DNA of 64,000 bases from positions 6,619,822-6,683,821 of the forward strand of contig NC_135158.1 of NCBI RefSeq assembly GCF_050948215.1. The letters are read 5' to 3'. This document shows, piece by piece, positions 33,211 through 64,000 of this stretch; position 1 is the stretch's first letter; each line of letters begins with the position of its first letter. The translations under genes were made by a program, and so were the position numbers. The notes under the pieces were generated by a model that saw only the letters and a list, made by a program, of their open reading frames with translations, had not been told where the DNA came from and searched no databases. Origin of the DNA: Halictus rubicundus (lineage: Eukaryota; Arthropoda; Insecta; Hymenoptera; Halictidae).

Positions 33211-34759
33211 AATAGTTGACACAAATAAACAGCTACCGATTGCAATGGATTTTCTATTTTCATTATCCCTAGACGTGCAATTATATTCATGCGAACCAAA
33301 TGAAACGTTTGACTGCTTTCGCGCGAATTAATATCAAGCACTAATCTCAAGTATACATGCTCAGATCGTGACTCCAAAAATTACCGGCCTCCCAGTTACT
33401 CCTGTGCAATTGATTCAGCAAGAATGCCCCCACCCCCCAAAGGATGGCCACCCACAAGCACACTACCTCAACATTGCACTTAAAAGAGAAGACAAAAACA
33501 GTTACACAGTCGGACGCTTGCATAAAGAGAAAGAAAAGAAAAGAAAAGAAAAGAAGAAAAAGCAAAACAACTGGAATGATTTCTTCTTCCTCTTTTTTCC
33601 CCACTGTTATTCGCGTCGTCGCTTCATCCCTGTCCGCTAAAAACAAACACTCGTTCCCGGTATCGCGCGGGACGACGTGAAAAAAGAAAGAGGAAAAAAC
33701 AAACGGAAAAAGAAAGAGCACAAACGAGAAGAGGGGACACGGTACAGAAACAACGTTAAATCCCTTAAGTATGTAATTTACAATGTAGAAAAGAAAGAAC
33801 GAGACGGTGAAAGGAGACTGGCGAATGGACGATGACACGTTTTCCTCCACCTCCCGTTCCGAGGTGAAACGAGAAAACGAACGCTACGAAGAATCTACTA
33901 CGTATCGTGACGATGGCTAAAACGAGATACCAGGACATCTGTCCACCAGAATTCGAGGTACTTATATAGGGTATACAAAACGAGTTCCGTTATCTCTTCT
34001 CTGCTTCTCATTTGAGCAAAAGACACGCGCGAGCATCCGTCGTCTTTCCTCGTCGGCCACGGTCGCCAACAGACAGCTCGCTGAATTGTTAATAAATTAA
34101 TACACGGTTTTGGAGGACATCGGAAATAATCACAGTTGAAAGCACTGACAGGATCCACGCGCGGCCCTCGGGTCATTGTCCTTCATTTTCAAGCGAGTTT
34201 TCAGCAATTTGCTGAATACAACTCTAATAACGTAGAAATCATTTTTAGTGGTCGCTCCAGACAGTCACCATTCGAATGCAAAGGGTTGCATTTTAGAAGT
34301 CTCTCGTTACAATTTCCAATTTTTCTAAAATATAAAATAGAGATATAAGAAAAGTGTGAAAGTGACTAATAGTCCTGGAGAACACAGCAGGGTTAAATAT
34401 CCGTTTTTGAAGAGGAAAGGTCCTGTGGAAGATTCACACTAAAAATAGAAAAATTGTATAAGAATTATTGGAAAATTTAGAACAATGACCCGAGTGCTTC
34501 ACTGCCGTCCTGCGTGAGATTCTTTATGTAGGTCGGAAGTATTCAGGCCAACAATATGGCGGCGTGACGCAACGAAAGATCAAACTACCTCAGTCCCCGC
34601 GACACATCTTCTTCCCCCGATAATGATTCATTGTTTAACGCTAGCCTTATGATATACGGAGTAATGCAAAATTACGTCGCTACGTTCGAAACCATCTTGA
34701 CGACTCGAGAAACCGCGCTATAACCTGATACCTTTGCTTCCGGTTCTTGGAACACGGAG

Positions 34760-35108
34760 CACTTCCGGTTGCGAGAAAGACACAGAAATGTACAATGAAC
34801 TAAGTAAAACACGTATCTTGTTTTCACGTTGCATGAAATTCAAAATTTTAGACATACAAAATAAAATTCTATAATTTGCAGAAGAAAATTAAAAAATTAC
34901 AGTTGATGATTTATTTTGGTGATTACATCGGAAACAATTTCTATGGCAAATCGATAAATAATTTTAAGTAGTATAATTTAATCATTTCTTTCAGTATTAC
35001 TATCTAAAAAGGAGATTTTAGAGCTTCCTTTAGACGTAGAAATATCATTTAAGAATCTCCTAGAGTGCTGTACAGAGTGTGCATTCAAATACCTCGCAAC
35101 CGGAAGTG
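34760..35108. mobile_element. possible foldback/TIR element with ETS-site ends
   Basis: CACTTCCGGTTGCGAG at 34760-34775 is repeated as its exact reverse complement at 35093-35108, 16 of 16 bases. The 317 bp between are AT-rich and non-coding. No clear target duplication was seen, so this may be a decayed MITE or simply a pair of inverted ETS-type sites (CCGGAAGTG). Confidence 0.45.
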
Positions 35109-35815
35109 GTCAGCGTTTAGGCGAACGGCCTTCCTGGACCTCTTCAACCGCGAAAAAGCGATTCAAGGATGAATTGTGCGATTTCGATAATTCAAGAACC
35201 GCTGAGCGGTTTCGTAGAATTTGGAAATTGGTATAGGTTGCGTTCCAGAGGTCGCGTTTGATGATCATTCAATGAGAACTATACCGCAATTTGTACGAGT
35301 GACACGGTGTATCATGAGCGATTGAAAAATTCCGGGATTCGACCGGCGAACGTTCCCATGATCCCAGGGATCCATGGATCCAATAGCGAGGAAGGTTCGC
35401 AGGTGGAAACGCGGCGAATGATAGATATGAATACCGCGATTAGTCGATAGGAGGTCGCACCGTAATTCGTGGATTAATTAATAATACGTTTAAATTACTA
35501 GATCGTTACCGCTTAGTCGCTTACACGTGTACGCCTTTTTTCTCTTTTTAAATACGCAATGGTACATAAATATTACTATCGAGTCGGCCGGCGAACGAAC
35601 GCCTACCAACTAACACATACAAACAGTAAAAAACTGTAGAAACGCTCATCACTAATTAAAAAATAAGGCAAACCTATCGAATTGAATTCGTGCGCTGTAC
35701 AGTGAAAATCATTTGTACAAAAATTCTAATTTCATCTTCGTTCGTTCGTCGGTCGATTCGTAACATAGGTAAGACTTGCCTCGGTATAGTGACATATAAT
35801 ACAATCCCCCCATTT

Positions 35816-35836
35816 TGTGTGTGTGTGTGTGTGTGT
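35816..35836. repeat. (GT)n microsatellite
   Basis: About ten uninterrupted GT units. Confidence 0.9.
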
Positions 35837-36799
35837 TAAATTTACGAGAACGAGAGGCTAACAACGACTCGGAATCGACTTCCGGTTAGGCCGCGTCCTT
35901 CGGTTCCACTTCGTTATCGTACTTCGTTATCAATTCTCGATAGAAATAAAAAGAGTTCCATCTACTACAAGCGTTGCGTTTCTCTTGGCTATTTGTATAA
36001 ATATATTCTCGAGTATATGTGCCTGTTCTTGTACGCTTCGTCATCTGCGCGATTCATCTTTTCTGCAAAGAGACTACGTGTCGTAGATCACGAGACCCTC
36101 GATCGTGATCCACAGTCTCTCACGATTCGAAATCACTCGAAGAGACAATCGAATCGCTTAATCTTCTTGTGCGTATCTCAGGACGGGTTTCGCGTCGTTT
36201 AAAATTAGTCGTACTTAATCGAACGGAGAAAATTATGTACAGCAAAACAACAATTCTGTCGGGAAGCGAACGTATCACCAAAATGCAGAATTCCCTAGGC
36301 TAAACGTGTCCGCCGACACCCGAGCGGACCTTTGAAAAATTAGGCAGACGATCACTTCGAGAGTCTTCGAGACAATTAAAGGATACGCTGTTGGATAACG
36401 AGAACGATTATTTATATAATTCTCTAGTCTCTATACAGGATAATCCGGGCGTCTCTACTTTAGAGGACACCTTGTATATAAAGATATATACCGATTAAAT
36501 ATCTTATGTTTTCTGAAAGGCTGTTTCGATTAGGCGATTCTTTAACTGTTTCGAGCGACTCTGATTTGTCCCAAGCTCAGCTTGGAATGTATTACAAACA
36601 TTTTCGCAATAATGTTCATTGTTTTCAATGTAATTTCCACGGTGATGTAATCTTTATGAGTGCACTATTCTTTAATACCATCGCGTGCACTGATTGCGCT
36701 AAGTACATATGTTGAAATACATGTGGCAAATGTTTAATATGTAGAGAGACGTTGGACCGTCCCGGCCTGAAGCTACCTTGCTGTATTTTAGGTTCAATT

Positions 36800-37060
36800 A
36801 GGCTACGTTTATTCTCCTGTACTTCTCCATCCCGTACATTTTCATTCTTAACATTGTTAATCAATATTTGGTACCTGGTGCCAATTGTAGGAGTTACCTT
36901 TACTATATCTTAGGCTTTTTTAGGCGACATTCATTCTCCCAGTGTCTATTGTTCTCCTCAATTGCTTTTCAACTTCATAATATCTTTTTCTTTGTCGCCA
37001 GTTATATTTTCCATGGTTTTCATTGTTAATAATGCTTTGGTACCTCTAACAAAAAGTTAC
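36800..37060. repeat. degenerate direct duplication, about 165-bp period
   Basis: Two related segments start AGGCTACGTTTATTCTCC near 36800 and AGGCGACATTCATTCTCC near 36921, and each ends in a GGTACCT box after ATTGTTAAT.A. They lie in the presumed kinase 3' UTR or just beyond it. Confidence 0.4.
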
Positions 37061-37920
37061 TCGAAGCACAAATACATCAGAGAACTTGGAAGGATCTCAG
37101 TTGCTTGGAGAATCTTGGACTAGTTAGGAACTTTGTCAGACATTGTTAACTTCAGACGCAACTGTCAGTATATAGTGGACCATTGTATAATGAGCATTGC
37201 ACATGAGGCAACATGCGAATGCAGTGATCCGTTCGTAGGCCATGATCCAACCCTCCAAAGCTGTCCCACAAGTATTCCTCGCAAATGTACTTAGATACAT
37301 GAACACACGTTCAACAAACTATGCAAAAAGCAGCATACTAAAAACGATAGGCAATCAGAGATATGTCTCTTGTATCAAAACGAACGGTTGAACAGACCAG
37401 TGTAACAACCCCTAAACTGAAGATCAATGTGTCCATATATTCAACGCACTGTGCACACGGGTACGCACATTGTCTACCTTCATTCGTGACAAATTACGTT
37501 TTCGATGCCACATGTATAGCTGCAGATTTCAGCTCCGGAACAGCAGAAATGGCACGAGCAGAAAAACTGAACCTTTCCAAAAAGGTTCAAATTAAAAAGA
37601 AGAATAGAAATCTCGTGCTATCTCCGATATCATCGTGCGACCTGCAGGACTGACCGATTCCTGTGAACCCACGAATCCCTGTCTGCCTCGAGAAACCTGA
37701 GAAAAATGTGTTTAACTGTGTCGATGGTGTGGCGCTCGCATTTCTCCATGGACGAGCGCGAACACGCGGCGTACCCGCGTCGGAAACTGACACCATGGGG
37801 CTGTTTTCTTGTTCAAAGCAGCTTGGGGCAGCATCTCAGCGCCCGTCGACGTCGTCCACAGCGACGTCGTCGCAACGACGACGGCGTCGGTTGATTCAGA
37901 CTACTCGCGTTCATCTTGGA

Positions 37921-63253
<25,333 letters not shown>

Positions 63254-64000
63254 CAATTCCAGCTTGATCGGGTTTACGCGGCCGAAACGGGAGGGAGAAG
63301 CCTGGCGGCGTTTGTGGTCGGCCGATGGGGGTAGCGTCAGCAATCGCCTCGAGCGGAAGTCCGTTCGGCAGGTGTCCTTTTCCGGGGTTGACCACCCTGT
63401 CGGGCTCCGGCAGACCAGCTCCCATCTGCGGCCCCAAGACACCACTAGGGCCGATCGGTCCCCCTTCACCGAGGACCAAGGACAACGGGAAGGACGTCGA
63501 CAGGCGGCTGTCCGATCGAGTCGAGTCGCTTTCGAGGTTCGAGGACGTCCGGTCCAGGAACGTTCGACGTCGTTTCGCCTCTTGCAAAGACACGAACCTC
63601 CTCCTCTTGTCTCTTCTTCCCCGGTATGTATGCTCGAATCGACGCAGGGTTTGTCGGCCTTCTCTGCCAACAGCCGATTCTTGTCCTCTTCTGCTAGCGT
63701 CGATCGTGGGATTTCACTCTTCGGCCTCGGTCCCTTCTGGCTTCGTGATACAAACGGGATCCAGGGTCACGAAGACACTTCCCGTGATATATTCCTTGGA
63801 CAGCGTAAACCACGTCGATCTTTGTTCAACACCTTAGGGCTCCGTTACGCGCTGCCCTTCCGTGATGGGCTTCATGGGGTTGCACAGCATTCGGGTCTGT
63901 CCTCGGTCTTCTGGATCCTCCACCTGTAATCCGATGATTGTGTTCGGTCATCGAATTTTTATTAACGTTTTCGAAAGGTGAAATACAAAGAACAACCGGT
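63254..64000 (-). other. Gprk2 5' UTR or 5' flank, GC-rich
   Basis: Probable 5' UTR and upstream DNA. A possible splice acceptor (GATTACAG on the - strand) ends at 63924, which would make a 5' UTR exon of about 720 bases. The - strand frame of exon 1 is open to an ATG at 63668-63670, and overlapping open frames also exist on the + strand (234 and 170 codons). Their composition suggests stop-poor GC-rich DNA rather than several genes. Confidence 0.45.

Larger units (their letters stand above)
25090..37920. other. non-coding space between the two convergent genes
   Basis: The genes point at each other here, so the left part should hold the transporter 3' UTR and the right part the kinase 3' UTR; TTTATT at 36808-36813 is AATAAA on the - strand. 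Contents: a cluster of ATGGCGG motifs (26037-26900), MITEs at 28514-28686, 30159-30375 and perhaps 34760-35108, AT microsatellites near 30715 and 31440-31515, a tandem repeat at 32850-33210, an (AAAGA)n run near 33530, (GT)n at 35816-35836, and a degenerate duplication at 36800-37060. No open frame looks like a real gene; one of 167 codons on the - strand at 33347-33850 is low-complexity Phe-rich. Confidence 0.65.

Noticed and set aside
33347..33850. 167-codon Phe/Leu-rich open frame on the - strand
   Set aside because: Low-complexity reading of A/G-rich DNA; no domain and no splice context.

Overview
The window looks like nuclear DNA of an insect, most likely a hymenopteran (bee, ant or wasp). 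This is inferred from two intron-rich animal genes whose proteins read like insect orthologues, long AT-rich introns, and many small MITE-type DNA transposons with TA or TTAA targets. No bacterial operons, rRNA, tRNA or CRISPR arrays were seen. The species cannot be named from the sequence alone.

Two protein-coding genes can be assembled completely, exon by exon, and they converge tail to tail. On the + strand, 5749-25089, is an SLC7-type amino acid transporter (Y+L/LAT light-chain family). It has nine shared coding exons and two alternative, clearly duplicated last exons (23683-23756 and 25022-25089), giving 494 or 492 residues. On the - strand, 63253 down to 37921, is a G protein-coupled receptor kinase of the GRK4/5/6 type, orthologous to Drosophila Gprk2. 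It has seven coding exons and 591 residues: an N-terminal receptor-contact helix, an RGS-homology domain split around an AGC kinase domain, and a basic C-terminal tail.

Layout: 1-5743 upstream region and probable 5' UTR intron of the transporter; 5749-25089 transporter, with an 11 kb second intron holding a minisatellite, nested TTAA MITEs and a hAT-like MITE; 25090-37920 non-coding space between the convergent genes, holding 3' UTRs, MITEs and tandem repeats; 37921-63253 kinase gene, with a 6 kb intron 2 and a 14 kb intron 1; 63254-64000 the GC-rich 5' flank or 5' UTR of the kinase, where an open frame continues upstream of the canonical start.

The most informative non-genic feature is a young Ty3/gypsy LTR retrotransposon at 53849-55486 in kinase intron 1. 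Its two LTRs show no difference over 550 bp and it has a CACT target duplication. Its 5' LTR stops close to where transcription should start, and only the last part of pol survives. Other notable items are a long inverted repeat (41202-41450), a set of GC-box-rich repeats (48520-49025), perfect GTCACGTGAC palindromes at three places, and clusters of YY1/Pho-like ATGGCGG motifs. I found no wholly new system. The strongest biological leads are the alternative transporter C-termini and the U3-only retrotransposon derivative.
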